DNA of 64,000 nt from Candidatus Ruthia sp. Plio_17_S18. Lineage in GTDB: Bacteria; Pseudomonadota; Gammaproteobacteria; PS1; Pseudothioglobaceae. Location of the stretch: assembly GCA_021730105.1 (NCBI GenBank), contig CP072538.1, positions 868,001 through 932,000 of the forward strand. The letters run 5' to 3'. This document shows positions 1 through 9,374 of the stretch, piece by piece. Below the pieces are notes generated by a model. That model was given only the letters and a program-made list of their open reading frames with translations, was not told where the DNA came from and ran no database searches. A program made the position numbers and the translations under genes. The number at the start of each line of letters is the position of its first letter. The stretch's first letter is position 1.

Positions 1-920
1 GAGGTGCGCCTATTGGCATTGAAGGGCCTAGCATTCATATTGGCGCCTCAATATTTTTTGGCTTTAATCAATTTATTAAATTCAAACGCAAATTGCTTAT
101 CCATTCACTTATTGCGATTGGTGGTAGTGCTGGGCTTATTGTCGCCTTTAATGCACCAATTGCTGGTTTTTTATTTAGCTTTGAAGAAATAGGTCGTCAA
201 CTTAAAAAACAAGCGCTGATTTTAATCGCCATCATGAGTGGATTGGTTTACTTATTGGCAGTTATATATCGTGGTAATGATGTCTATTTAAGTGATATGT
301 CAGCTTATTTTATTGATTTGGTACTAATTTGGCAATTACTACCATTGGCGATATTTTCTGGCATTTTGGGTGGTTTGTTCTCAAAAACCATTCTTTATTT
401 AATTAAAAAATTCATGGCCCACACCAAAACCAAAGTTATTGTGGCTGCCTTAATATTAGGTTTAATTATTGCGTTATTTAATTACCTTTCTAAAGGTCAA
501 ATTGCAGGCTCTGGTCGTGAAGAGGTGTTATTAATGTTAGCTGGACATCAGCTGGGTGGTGATTTTGTTGTGATGAAATATCTATCAACGCTAAGCTCTC
601 TAGCCTCCACCATTCCTGGTGGTTTGTTCATGCCCAGTATTTCTATTGGTGCTAGTATTGGTAGTGAAGTGGGACATTATTATTCACAAATCAGCCCGCA
701 AATTATTATACTTATGGCGATGGTTGCTTATTTAAGTGCTGTTATTAGAGCGCCACTGACTAGTGCCTTTGTTATTTTAGAGATGACAAATACACTTAAT
801 TTACTTATTCCAGCACTGATTATTGCCTTTATTGCCAACTGGGTATCTAAACAAATATCCACACCACCAATCTACGAAGCATTGGCTGAAAGATACTTAA
901 AGTTAACGCAAAATAACTAA
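1..920 (+). CDS. ClC-family chloride channel/transporter, C-terminal part (5' end outside window)
   Basis: The frame is open from the left edge, so the N-terminal part lies outside the window. ClC membrane transporters move chloride, often in exchange for protons. Visible marks are the selectivity motif GIEGP near the edge (family form GREGP, holding the gating glutamate), the segment FNAPIAGFLFSFEE, whose second glutamate corresponds to the internal proton glutamate of exchangers, and GGLFMP, the GxFxP motif of the anion pathway. Several hydrophobic helices follow and there is no CBS domain at the C-terminus, as in short bacterial exchangers. The preserved glutamates suggest a proton/chloride antiporter. 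The stop overlaps the convergent hemJ-like gene by 4 bases. Confidence 0.88.
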   Translation, partial: GAPIGIEGPSIHIGASIFFGFNQFIKFKRKLLIHSLIAIGGSAGLIVAFNAPIAGFLFSFEEIGRQLKKQALILIAIMSGLVYLLAVIYRGNDVYLSDMSAYFIDLVLIWQLLPLAIFSGILGGLFSKTILYLIKKFMAHTKTKVIVAALILGLIIALFNYLSKGQIAGSGREEVLLMLAGHQLGGDFVVMKYLSTLSSLASTIPGGLFMPSISIGASIGSEVGHYYSQISPQIIILMAMVAYLSAVIRAPLTSAFVILEMTNTLNLLIPALIIAFIANWVSKQISTPPIYEALAERYLKLTQNN

Positions 921-1339
921 AATGGCCTAACCACAACTAGAATAACAACACTCATCAATATCAGCACAGGGAGCTCATTAAACCAACGATAAAATACATC
1001 AGAGTGAGCGTTTTTATCAGCCTTAAAAACACCCACTAAATAGCCACAATAAAAATGGTATGCAATCAACAATACTACCAATAATAATTTAACGTGCAGC
1101 CAGTATTGAATTGAATGATATGCCCAATTCTCAATAGTCATCCATAATCCTAGCGCACTAGCTAGGATAAAGCTCGGCATCATAATGCCTTTATAAAGCT
1201 TACGTTCCATCACTTTAAAACGTTCAATACTAGGTTTGTCTTTGCTCATTGAGTGATAAACAAAAAGACGTGGCAAATAAAACAGTGCTGCAAACCAAGT
1301 AATCACACTAATAATATGAAAAGCTTTTATCCACAACAT
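917..1339 (-). CDS. hemJ: HemJ-like protoporphyrinogen IX oxidase / UPF0093 membrane protein
   Basis: Small integral membrane protein of 140 residues with about four hydrophobic segments. The N-terminal block WFAALFYLPRLFVYH is the hallmark of the HemJ (UPF0093, CopD-like) family, which oxidises protoporphyrinogen IX to protoporphyrin IX in bacteria lacking HemG/HemY. Conserved histidines lie in the first and third helices (KAFHII, WLHVK). I chose the ATG preceding LWIKAF because GTGGAG sits about 6 bases upstream; an upstream in-frame start would add 20 residues unlike the family. It is convergent with the ClC gene. Function is by family; hemC elsewhere in the window shows that a heme pathway is present. 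Confidence 0.82.
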   Translation of the reverse strand: MLWIKAFHIISVITWFAALFYLPRLFVYHSMSKDKPSIERFKVMERKLYKGIMMPSFILASALGLWMTIENWAYHSIQYWLHVKLLLVVLLIAYHFYCGYLVGVFKADKNAHSDVFYRWFNELPVLILMSVVILVVVRPF

Positions 1340-1441
1340 ATAATCTCCACTTTTTTTAAAGCTCCTTTGGGGCAAACATACAGCATTCAAAGCACTCATT
1401 ATAGTAAAATTAATCTACTTTAATTAACTTTAAATTTTCAA

Positions 1442-3220
1442 TTGAAGCCATATCGCGAAATTCCCTACAACTATACCTCTTTTTCTGACAAAGAAATTGT
1501 CTGTCGTTTTTTAGGTGCTGATGCGTGGGATTTACTTAACCCAACTGCGCCAAAATCGCAATACAGGCAGAAGTGCTAGAATGCTATTTGAAGTACTTGG
1601 AGATATGTGGGTAGTTAATCGAAACCTCTATTTACAGGAAGATTTAATTAAAAACAAGCGTCGTTGTCGAGCACTCATACAAGCGCTGTTATTAATACTG
1701 AAAAACTCAGTTTTATTGACAATATAAACACCACTAACAATATGTAGAGTGTTAATGTTGGTGCAGGCGTGGTTACCAAACGCGTTAGTGAATTGGCCAA
1801 TCAACACAACTTAGTATTTGCAGTTGATCCAACCTCTCAAGATGCTTGCACAATTGGTGGTAATGTTGCTATGAATGCAGGCGGGAAAAAAGCCCTAAGA
1901 TGGGGCACGACAATTGACAACTTATTGTCTTGGAAAATGGTGATGCCAGATGGTTAGTGGTTGCAAGTAAAACGCCTTAATCACAATCAAGACAAAATCC
2001 AACTGCTTGATAAAGTGAGTTTTAAAATACACACACTCAAAGATGATGCACAAACCATCATCAAAACTAGAACCTTGATCGATGGTCACCATCGATACTA
2101 ATCATATACGTAAAAGCGGGCTGGGTAAAGATGTGACTAATAAATTTTTAGATAGACTGCCTGGTATTCAAAAAGAAGGTTGCGATGGGTTCATCACTTC
2201 TGCTGAATTTATCTTTCATCAACCTTTAAAACATATTAACACGTTATGCTTAGAATTCTTTGGTCATGATTTAAAAGCGGCAGTATCAACCATTGTGGAT
2301 ATTAAAAATAGTGTTGATATCAATACTGATGTTGATCTTATTGGTATGGAGCACCTAGATGCACGCTATATTAAAGCCGTGCATTACACCACCAAAGCCA
2401 ATAAGCCACAGTTGCCAAAAATGATATGGCTAATCGATATTAGTGCTAACAATCAGCCCTCACTCGACACGCAAATTGAAAAAATAAAAACCATTACTTT
2501 GCAATGCAATGGTGAATGTTTTGTTGCTAAATCATCCAATAAAAGAAAAATATTTTGGAAAGACCGTGCCAATACTGCTGCCATTGCCGATCACACCAAC
2601 GCTTTTAAAATCAATGAAGATGTTGTTATTCCACTGGACAAACTAGCAGACTATAACGATGGCATCGAGCATATTAAATTACTGCCGCTTTAACGCTGTT
2701 AAATCAAATTAGCAACCAATGGATAGATTTACTTAATCGTCTTAATGAACAAAAAATCTTCAAACAGATACAAACAGCACAGCTTGTGATTTCCTATATC
2801 AATGAATTCGCTCGCCCACTTGATGATTTACTCATGGTCGATGTCTTTATTGATATTCGCAACCAAGTCAAAGCCATTCATCAAGAATATCGTGAAATGC
2901 GTTTATTTGTTGCCATGCATATGCATGCTGGTGATGGTAATGTACATACCAATATTCCAGTTCATTCTCACAATACAAACATGCTACATAAGGCTGAATC
3001 TGTGGTGGATGAGATTATGCATCTAGCTGCAAGTCTTGGCGGGGTTATCTCTGGCGAACATGGCATTGGTTTAACCAAATACCAATATTTATCCGATGAA
3101 TTCAAACAGTCCTTTACCCAATATAAAGCAAAAATTGACCAGAACAATCACTTCAACATTGGTAAACATTGGCAGAAAGATTTTATAAAATCAGTACATA
3201 TTGAAAAAGTTCTTTTGTAA
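1442..3220 (+). pseudogene. Broken FAD-linked oxidoreductase (DUF3683 / GlcD-type)
   Basis: A decaying gene read in several frames. The N-terminus matches the DUF3683 family ([16 protein letters not shown], then after a frameshift [14 protein letters not shown]). Next come an FAD-binding segment ([16 protein letters not shown]), an in-frame TAG after MPDG near 1955, the segment SGLGKDVT, and after a further frameshift near 2690 the FAD-oxidase C-terminal motif HAGDGNVH near 2930. Intact members are far longer and carry C-terminal iron-sulfur and cysteine-rich domains, absent here, so the 3' end is truncated too. The ancestor probably oxidised a 2-hydroxy acid such as D-lactate or glycolate; the substrate is not deducible. 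The TTG at 1442 fits the usual family N-terminus. Confidence 0.85.
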
Positions 3221-3241
3221 TACCGTTTTCAAAAATTACTT

Positions 3242-4234
3242 TTAACCTAAGCCATACCAATCAATAATGTCAGCACTAATACGCCATATTGAGTACTTTG
3301 AATCTGAAATACCAAGTACTTTACTAGTGTTGTTCTGTTTAGCAACAACCCACACAGCAAATACACTAATACCAAAACCTCCTAATGATAATAAAATATT
3401 AGTGGTTACATACTCTAGACTATCAAAAATATTTCTTGCCCCTAGTAGGTAAATATCAGACCAATCATTGAACGCCAATAAAGCACCAACATCAATTAGC
3501 CAAACAATACTACCAATCAAACAAGTAACAAAAATGTCTAGAGAGGCGTGTTTTTTGCTGAACAACAGAAACCAACTGTCCTATAAGATTGAAATCGCAG
3601 AAGACAAGGCAGAAATTAACAATAAGAATAAAGCAGCACTGCCAAAAAACTGTACAAATGGCAAATTTAGCAACGCATTAGGCAATGAAATAAATAGCAA
3701 AGAAGGACCAGAGAAGCACTTTCTAATCCATAAATAAAAATCAGTGGGAAAATCGCCAATCCAGCCATCAATGCTACCAAAGTATCAGCAATGGCAAGTA
3801 TGAATGATCATTTAACAACAGATGTGTCTTTTTGCAAATACCATCATTGCCACCATGCCTAAAGATAAGGTAAAGAAACTATGTCCCAATGCAATCAAAA
3901 CTCCATTAGTGGTTAATTTAGAAAAATCAGCAACAAACAAATAATCAAAGGCTTTAGAAAAGCCTTCTAATTGAGTGGCGGCGTATAGCACCAAAATAAC
4001 AAACAAAATTGGCATTGACCAAGCGATTAAAACAAGCACATCCACCAAAACAATACAAAGCAAATACACCAACACAAACGCCCCGCCACCATTTTCCCCT
4101 ACGATATAAGGAAACTTCCAAATATTGCCCAATCCTACAGCCGAGCCAATTGCAGCCAGTAAAAAAACACCTAGGTTTGACCATTGAGAATGGCCTGTTA
4201 TATTTTGTGTTTCAGTGTTAAAAAGTCCTTTCAT
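3242..4234 (-). pseudogene. Broken sodium:neurotransmitter symporter family (NSS/SNF) transporter
   Basis: The N-terminal part starts at MKGLF and carries the family hallmark [17 protein letters not shown] (TM1, sodium and substrate site) followed by [12 protein letters not shown]. The reading frame fails near 3812, intermediate segments are missing or frameshifted, and a C-terminal fragment with two hydrophobic segments survives at 3242-3565. Full-length members have about 440-500 residues and 11-12 helices; the locus holds only about 330 codons in pieces. The ancestor was a sodium-coupled amino-acid or amine importer. Its neighbour at 4239 begins only a few bases upstream, so it may once have been in the same transcript. 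Confidence 0.85.
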
Positions 4235-4238
4235 ATTT

Positions 4239-4574
4239 CTAAGCCTTAACATACACCCAAGCATCTTGCCCAGATTTAAATCTGCCTTTAATACGCCGAT
4301 AAGCGTTTACTTCATATTGATCGGATTTGAGTAACTCTGTTTGCGTTATTTTAAATACCACACCATCAACATAATCACTCACACTAGGAACAGCAATTGG
4401 ATGATAAGTTTTACCACTTAATGCAACAACCGATGCATCTTCAATTTTTATATAACGCAACTGATAATCCAATAATTGGTCTGCATAACCCTCTAACACA
4501 CGCCCAAATGTTTCTAATTGCACCAGTGTATTTTGCAACGTTCCATAAGAAAAAAGTAACTCACTTGCACTCAT
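4239..4574 (-). CDS. Gamma-glutamylcyclotransferase-like (AIG2/GGACT fold) protein
   Basis: A protein of 111 residues with the N-terminal signature LFSYGTLQ of the GGCT/AIG2-like fold, where the YGTL loop binds the gamma-glutamyl moiety. The central glutamate of [10 protein letters not shown] is in the place of the catalytic acid. [10 protein letters not shown] and the C-terminal QDAWVYV agree with the bacterial AIG2-like subgroup. Start chosen at MSASELL; it overlaps the end of the upstream M16 gene by about 11 bases, suggesting translational coupling. Family members cyclise gamma-glutamyl amines or dipeptides to 5-oxoproline, but the real substrate is unknown. Length is normal and no lesion is visible. 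Confidence 0.75.
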   Translation of the reverse strand: MSASELLFSYGTLQNTLVQLETFGRVLEGYADQLLDYQLRYIKIEDASVVALSGKTYHPIAVPSVSDYVDGVVFKITQTELLKSDQYEVNAYRRIKGRFKSGQDAWVYVKA

Positions 4575-4584
4575 TACACTTGTT

Positions 4585-5871
4585 CTATTGAGCTTGCCCA
4601 ACACTTAAAATAATAAATTTATCCATGTCGATTAATCGATTAAACGCCATTTGAATATCTTTGGCACTAATATTTTTTATTTTATCAGTAAAACGACTTA
4701 AATAATCAAAAGGCAAGTCGTAAAAACCAATGATTGACAAGTACGTTAAAATACTTGCATTACTCGCCGTTTCTAGAGCAAAACTGCCAATGATATTATC
4801 TTTGCCATCTTGCAGTTGCTGACTACTAACTGGATGATTTAGAAAGCGTTTCAGTGTTTTAATGGAAATTTTTTGGGCTTGGTTAGCTTGGTCGTTTTTG
4901 GTTTGCAATTTTACTAAGAAAAATCCATTTGACTTCATCTTGGTAAAATAGCTCATCACCGAATAGGCCAAACCTTTTTGCTCACGAATGTTATCACTTA
5001 AAATGGAGGTTAGTCCACCACCCAAAATATGATTGCCTAAATATAACGAATAATAATCAGGATGTGCTCGATTAATACCCGTTTGCCCTATTAACAAATG
5101 TGTTTGCTTAGATGGAAATTCAATATGGATATTTTGTGATTTTTTAAGCCCTGTAACAAGTGGATTACTTTGGGGTTTTTTACCACTGTTTAAGCCATGG
5201 GAGATCTGTCTGGCAATTTGTTTGGCTTTAGTTTTGCTAATATTACCCACAAAAGCAATGGTCAAATTTTTAGACACATAATATGTATGGTAGTGTTGAG
5301 CCAAATCAAGGGTAGAAATATTAGCAAGTGATGTCTTGGTGCCAATTTTTGTATGCCCGTAAGGATGTCCAGCAAAAACCGCTTTATCAAAAGCAAGTGA
5401 TGCTATTGAAGCAGGCGATTGTTTAATGGCTTTAATTGAACGCAAGGTTTGTTTCTTTTCACGGTTTAAATATTTTTTCTTAAACACTGGCTGAGTAACA
5501 ACTTCAGTTAATGTATCTAACGCCACTTGTAAATTATCTTGACGTGTTAACGTACGCAATGAAACAATGGCCATATCTTTTAAAGAATGCGTGGAGAATT
5601 GTGCACCTACTGATTCAAACAGTTCAATAATTTGCTCCTGTGAATGATATTTACTCGCTGTACCCAGCAAGCTATTAGTTAAAGTTGCCAAGCCAAATTT
5701 AGCACCATCTCTAGAACTGGCCGCATCAAAATTTAAAGCAATATCAAGCATGGGCAAGCCTTGGGTTTGTACAAACAACACTTTAGCACCTTCGGGCGTT
5801 GTCCAGTGCATAATATTCAACTTGGCTTGTGCTTGAGTTGTCAATAAAAATAAAATGGTTAGAAATTTCAC
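4585..5871 (-). CDS. M16-family peptidase-like protein, non-catalytic partner
   Basis: A protein of 428 residues with a signal peptide (MKFLTILFLLTTQAQA) and the two-lobed M16 layout. At the place of the zinc motif HxxEH it reads LATLTNSLLG, so the metal ligands are missing, as in non-catalytic M16 subunits. The C-terminal lobe keeps family features such as GGGLTSILSDNIREQKGLAYSV. It overlaps the upstream catalytic M16 gene by 4 bases (ATGA), so the two are probably coupled and form a periplasmic heterodimer. M16 pairs of this kind degrade peptides or process secreted proteins; the substrate is unknown. The frame is intact. Confidence 0.85.
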   Translation of the reverse strand: MKFLTILFLLTTQAQAKLNIMHWTTPEGAKVLFVQTQGLPMLDIALNFDAASSRDGAKFGLATLTNSLLGTASKYHSQEQIIELFESVGAQFSTHSLKDMAIVSLRTLTRQDNLQVALDTLTEVVTQPVFKKKYLNREKKQTLRSIKAIKQSPASIASLAFDKAVFAGHPYGHTKIGTKTSLANISTLDLAQHYHTYYVSKNLTIAFVGNISKTKAKQIARQISHGLNSGKKPQSNPLVTGLKKSQNIHIEFPSKQTHLLIGQTGINRAHPDYYSLYLGNHILGGGLTSILSDNIREQKGLAYSVMSYFTKMKSNGFFLVKLQTKNDQANQAQKISIKTLKRFLNHPVSSQQLQDGKDNIIGSFALETASNASILTYLSIIGFYDLPFDYLSRFTDKIKNISAKDIQMAFNRLIDMDKFIILSVGQAQ

Positions 5872-7193
5872 TTAACGCATTGTGGTATCAACTCAACATA
5901 ATTAAGCGTATCAAAATCTAAATACTGCTTAGCAACATTAGCCACATCTTGAGTGCTTACTTGATTCATTCTATCTACATAATTTAACAACTGATCAACC
6001 TCCAATCCTACACTAGAGAGCATGCCCAAGTAGTATGACTGAGTAGAGATTTGATCTTGTTCAAAAATAAAATCAGCCTCCAGTTGTACCTTGGTACGTC
6101 TTAATTCGGCCTCAATTAAATGTGGCTTTTCAATCAACGCCTTTACTTGGGTTTTTATCATTCGAAGAATGCTTTGATTGCTAATTCCTTGTGCAGGAAC
6201 AAAACTAATGGTAAATAAAGTATCAAATTTATCATACAATCGATAACCCACACTAATACCTGACACTATTTGTTGATTTCTAATTAATGCTTTTGATAAA
6301 CCATTATCTAAAATATAAGCCAACATTTCTAGTTGATATGCTTTGTCTTCACTGTCCGTTGTGACCAAGCTTGGCACGTGAAAACTAATTGCATAAAATG
6401 GCAGTTCAGCCTTAAACTTGAGCGTTCGTGATTGTTTATTAAGTGCAATAGAAGGTCTATTTTTATTCTCATCAATATTTGGATTGGCCTTATATTCACC
6501 AAAATATCTGGTTGCGTATTCAATCACACGCTTTGGGTTAATATCACCCACCACAACCAGCGTTGCATTATTAGGTACATAATAGGTTTCATACCAATGG
6601 CGTAAATCAGACAAATGATAGTTTTCTATATCTGCTTGAAAGCCAATAATGGGCGCATGATAAGCGCCTTTTGAATCAAAAGAAATGAGTCGCACATTTT
6701 CATACACCTTTGCATTAGGATTATCTTCCACACGCAACATGCGCTCTTCAATCACCACCTGTTTTTCCTTGATTAGCTCAGCATCAGAAAAACTCAAATG
6801 ACGCATTCTATCCGCCTCCATCTTAATGGCAAGCTCTAGTTTTGATTGATGCATTTTTTGATAATAAGCAGTGTAATCTTTCGAGGTAAAAGCATTTTCA
6901 TCGCCACCATTGCGTGCAATAATGCGTGAGAACTCGCCTGATTTATATACGAGTGAACCTTTAAACATCATATGTTCAAGCATGTGCGAGATACCCGTTA
7001 CGGGTTGAGATTCATCACTAGCACCCACTTTATACCAAAGTTGAGAGATAAACACAGGCGCACGACGGTCAGTTTTAATAATAATTTTTAAACCATTATC
7101 AAGCACTGCCGTGCTCACATTTGAGCTGCTCAACCCTTCAGAAAATGCCAAATGGTGAATGAATAAGGCAATATACGCTATGAATTTAACCAT
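5868..7193 (-). CDS. M16-family zinc peptidase, catalytic subunit
   Basis: A 441-residue M16 peptidase with an N-terminal signal (hydrophobic FIAYIALFIHHLAF). The inverted zinc motif HMLEH lies near residue 70, followed about 75 residues later by EERMLRVEDNP, which supplies the third zinc ligand. It forms a 4-base overlapping pair with the zinc-less M16 gene downstream. I took the ATG at MVKFIAY; a TTG three codons upstream preceded by AGGA is also possible. The start lies inside the end of the broken msrQ, so the original operon order was msrP-msrQ-M16-M16. A role in periplasmic proteolysis is inferred from the signal peptide and family. Confidence 0.87.
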   Translation of the reverse strand: MVKFIAYIALFIHHLAFSEGLSSSNVSTAVLDNGLKIIIKTDRRAPVFISQLWYKVGASDESQPVTGISHMLEHMMFKGSLVYKSGEFSRIIARNGGDENAFTSKDYTAYYQKMHQSKLELAIKMEADRMRHLSFSDAELIKEKQVVIEERMLRVEDNPNAKVYENVRLISFDSKGAYHAPIIGFQADIENYHLSDLRHWYETYYVPNNATLVVVGDINPKRVIEYATRYFGEYKANPNIDENKNRPSIALNKQSRTLKFKAELPFYAISFHVPSLVTTDSEDKAYQLEMLAYILDNGLSKALIRNQQIVSGISVGYRLYDKFDTLFTISFVPAQGISNQSILRMIKTQVKALIEKPHLIEAELRRTKVQLEADFIFEQDQISTQSYYLGMLSSVGLEVDQLLNYVDRMNQVSTQDVANVAKQYLDFDTLNYVELIPQCVK

Positions 7194-7337
7194 CTTGTCC
7201 AATTAATCCTAAAACCGAGCAGTAGCAATGCAATCAAGCCATAAATCATCGGTTCAATATCCATAGACGATTTTGCCTGCCAATAAAAACAACAAAATAA
7301 AGGCACTAAAACCAATGGTTGTATAAGATCGTTTCAT
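7178..7337 (-). pseudogene. msrQ: Remnant of msrQ (heme-binding partner of MsrP)
   Basis: Two short pieces of an MsrQ (YedZ) protein remain. The first, starting at ATG 7337, reads KRSYTTIGFSAFILLFLLA, which resembles the third-helix region of MsrQ. Then the frame jumps and the sequence reads IEPMIYGLIALLLLGFRI to a stop at 7178, matching the MsrQ C-terminus. Everything before and between is deleted; intact MsrQ has about 200 residues. It follows the truncated msrP directly, which is the normal gene order and supports the identification. MsrQ is a heme b membrane protein passing quinol electrons to MsrP; this copy cannot do so. The assignment rests on motif resemblance and context. Confidence 0.65.
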
Positions 7338-7351
7338 CACATCTGCAAGCA

Positions 7352-7978
7352 CTAATTGAAACTCAAAATTTTGATCAATGGGTTCATTGCTTCAGCAATT
7401 GTTAGTCCTTCAATATAAGGCCAGTCCAAAGTAGGTCGTTTTTGCCATGGCATTTGTGTTTTATCAAGCAAGGTTTTAAATACCACATATTTTGCTTTTG
7501 AGGTAGGCTGTAAAGTTTTAAGCACGCTTGCCAATGGCACACCCACCCAAGGAATAACCATCGACCAAGCCTCTACACAACGAAAGCGATAAATGCGCTC
7601 TTCCAGTTGATAAGGTGCAATAAAATCTTCTAAATCGTAATCACCTTGTTTTAAACATTCACCAGAAACTTTGATATACCAAGGTTTGGGTTCTAAAATA
7701 TGGACGTTTTTTGCTGGATCGCGCTTGCCAGTACCAAATTCATAAAAATTATTATAATTGGTAATTTCTTTGAAAGAATGTGGTGTCAGTTTCTTGCCAT
7801 AATCAGTTGATATCATATTGTCAAACAAGCCACCACCTTGCACCTCTTCTGCTGAACTTGAAAAAGCACTAAACGTTGCTAAGCCTACACCTAAGCGTGC
7901 ACTTTGTTTAATAAAGTTACGCCGATTAAGATAGTGAGCTTCATCGGTTATATGATATTCAGTAATTTTTTTCATCAT
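7352..7978 (-). pseudogene. msrP: Truncated msrP (periplasmic methionine sulfoxide reductase, molybdopterin subunit)
   Basis: The first 200 or so residues match MsrP (YedY). There is a twin-arginine signal (NRRNFIKQ), then FYEFGTGKRDPA, the molybdenum-ligand cysteine in RFRCVEAWSMVIPW near residue 134, and YIEGLTIAEAMNP. Just after NPL the sequence turns into an unrelated tail and stops at 208 residues, whereas MsrP has about 330. The missing part closes the Mo-pterin domain, so the protein should be inactive. The deletion runs into msrQ, whose start is also gone. MsrPQ repairs oxidised methionines in periplasmic proteins using quinol electrons. ATG 7978 and ATG 7975 are both possible starts. 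Confidence 0.85.
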
Positions 7979-8085
7979 TTATATTGCCAATAGCACTGAT
8001 TTGATTATACGTCGTCAAATATGCAAAGTTTCACTTTGATAAAAATAAAGAATAGTAAAATCAATTTTTTTATACTTGAATTGCT

Positions 8086-9042
8086 ATGTTTAATTTTTTA
8101 ACAAAAAATCAGTCCAAATCAGAAGATTTAGATGCAGACAAGCCAGCTTCATTAAGACAACGTTTAGATAAATCTAGACAAAAGTTAGGGTCTGGCTTAT
8201 CTTCTTTATTATTAGGTAAAAAAGAAATTAATGAGGATTTATTAAAAGCACTAGAGGCGTTATTAATCACTGCTGATGTTGGCATTAATACCACAGATAA
8301 AATACTAGAATCTGTACGTAAAAACGCCTCTAGAAAAACCTTAAAAGATGCTGAAAGATTGTATCAATTTTTAAAAAATGAATTGGCTAAATTGCTCGTT
8401 GAAGACAACCAGTTTAATACTAACATTAATGAGACTTTTGTTATTCTAGTCGTGGGTGTTAATGGCGCTGGAAAAACAACCTTGATTGGCAAAATGGCAA
8501 AATCTTTTCAAAATCAAGGCAAGTCGGTTATGTTGGCAGCAGGCGATACCTTTCGCGCTGCTGCCATTGAACAACTCAAAGTGTGGGGGCAACGCAATGA
8601 CATACCTGTTGTAGCACAAACAACAGGTGCCGATGCAACTTCGGTTATCTTTGATGCTTACCAATCAGCACAAGCTAAAAATATTGATATTCTAATTGCC
8701 GACACTGCAGGGCGACTACATACACAAAACAACCTTATGCAAGAACTGGCCAAAATTAAGCGTGTCATTTCCAAACAAAATGCAAACGCACCGCATGAAA
8801 CCATGCTGGTTATTGACGGCGGATTAGGGCAAAATGCCATCAATCAAGCTAAAGAATTTAACAAAGCGGTTGCTCTAAGTGGCATTAGTATCACTAAGCT
8901 AGATGGCACCGCCAAAGGCGGGGTTTTATTTGCAATTGCTGATGAACTTAATCTACCCATTCGTTATATTGGTGTAGGTGAAGGGATTGACGATCTTAAG
9001 ACTTTTCAACCCAAAGAATTCATCAACGCTTTGTTTGATTAA
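8086..9042 (+). CDS. ftsY: Signal recognition particle receptor FtsY
   Basis: A 318-residue SRP-type GTPase that docks ribosome-SRP complexes at the inner membrane for cotranslational insertion. The G1 loop GVNGAGKTT lies near residues 123-131, DTFRAAA follows, then the G3 motif DTAGRLHTQ and the G4 motif TKLDGTAKGG, with GVGEGIDDL near the end. The N domain is present; the acidic A domain of E. coli FtsY is nearly absent, giving a short form. The start is the ATG beginning MFNFLTK. It is divergent from the truncated msrP and has no intact co-directional partner downstream. Confidence 0.97.
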   Translation: MFNFLTKNQSKSEDLDADKPASLRQRLDKSRQKLGSGLSSLLLGKKEINEDLLKALEALLITADVGINTTDKILESVRKNASRKTLKDAERLYQFLKNELAKLLVEDNQFNTNINETFVILVVGVNGAGKTTLIGKMAKSFQNQGKSVMLAAGDTFRAAAIEQLKVWGQRNDIPVVAQTTGADATSVIFDAYQSAQAKNIDILIADTAGRLHTQNNLMQELAKIKRVISKQNANAPHETMLVIDGGLGQNAINQAKEFNKAVALSGISITKLDGTAKGGVLFAIADELNLPIRYIGVGEGIDDLKTFQPKEFINALFD

Positions 9043-9064
9043 ATGATACAATGATTGAAGACTT

Positions 9065-9371
9065 GTGGCGTTTCATGAAATTCTTTATTTATTGCTAATA
9101 TTTATCTGCTCTTATTCTACATATGCAGCAGATGATCATACTTTTTTTGATCAGCACTTTCATGACTACTCTGAAAATTTGGAAGATGCCATTGATGCTA
9201 AAAAAGATGGGGTTTGTATTTTTTTCACATGGAAGAATGTCCATTTTGCAAAAAAATGAGACGTAACGTAGAGATTTAGAAATCATACAATGGCAATGGC
9301 TTTTTGACAAAGCCAAACGCGAATTAGAAGCGCACACAATCAAAATTGCTGAAATTGAACTGAAAAAATAA
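9065..9371 (+). pseudogene. Remnant of a secreted thioredoxin-fold protein plus an unassigned tail
   Basis: The frame from 9065 encodes a signal-peptide-like stretch (LLLIFICSYSTYA), then DYSENLEDAIDAKKDGVCIFF. A one-base shift near 9225 spoils the active site: the other frame reads HMEECPFCKKMRRNV, a thioredoxin-like CPFC motif, and then stops at TAG. From about 9285 a further open stretch (WLFDKAKRELEAHTIKIAE) runs to a stop at 9371; I cannot say whether it belongs to the same gene. The intact protein would have been a periplasmic thiol-disulfide protein similar to the one at 11254. Identification of the CPFC part is firm, the tail is not. Confidence 0.65.
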
Positions 9372-9374
9372 CAA

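Noticed and set aside
4..192. Short plus-strand frame at the left edge
   Set aside because: It is out of frame with the ClC coding sequence, whose GIEGP motif is read in the neighbouring frame from base 3.
7352..7978. A complete short MsrP-like protein
   Set aside because: It has a clean frame, but the sequence departs from the family just after NPL and lacks the last third of the Mo-pterin domain, and its partner is deleted.
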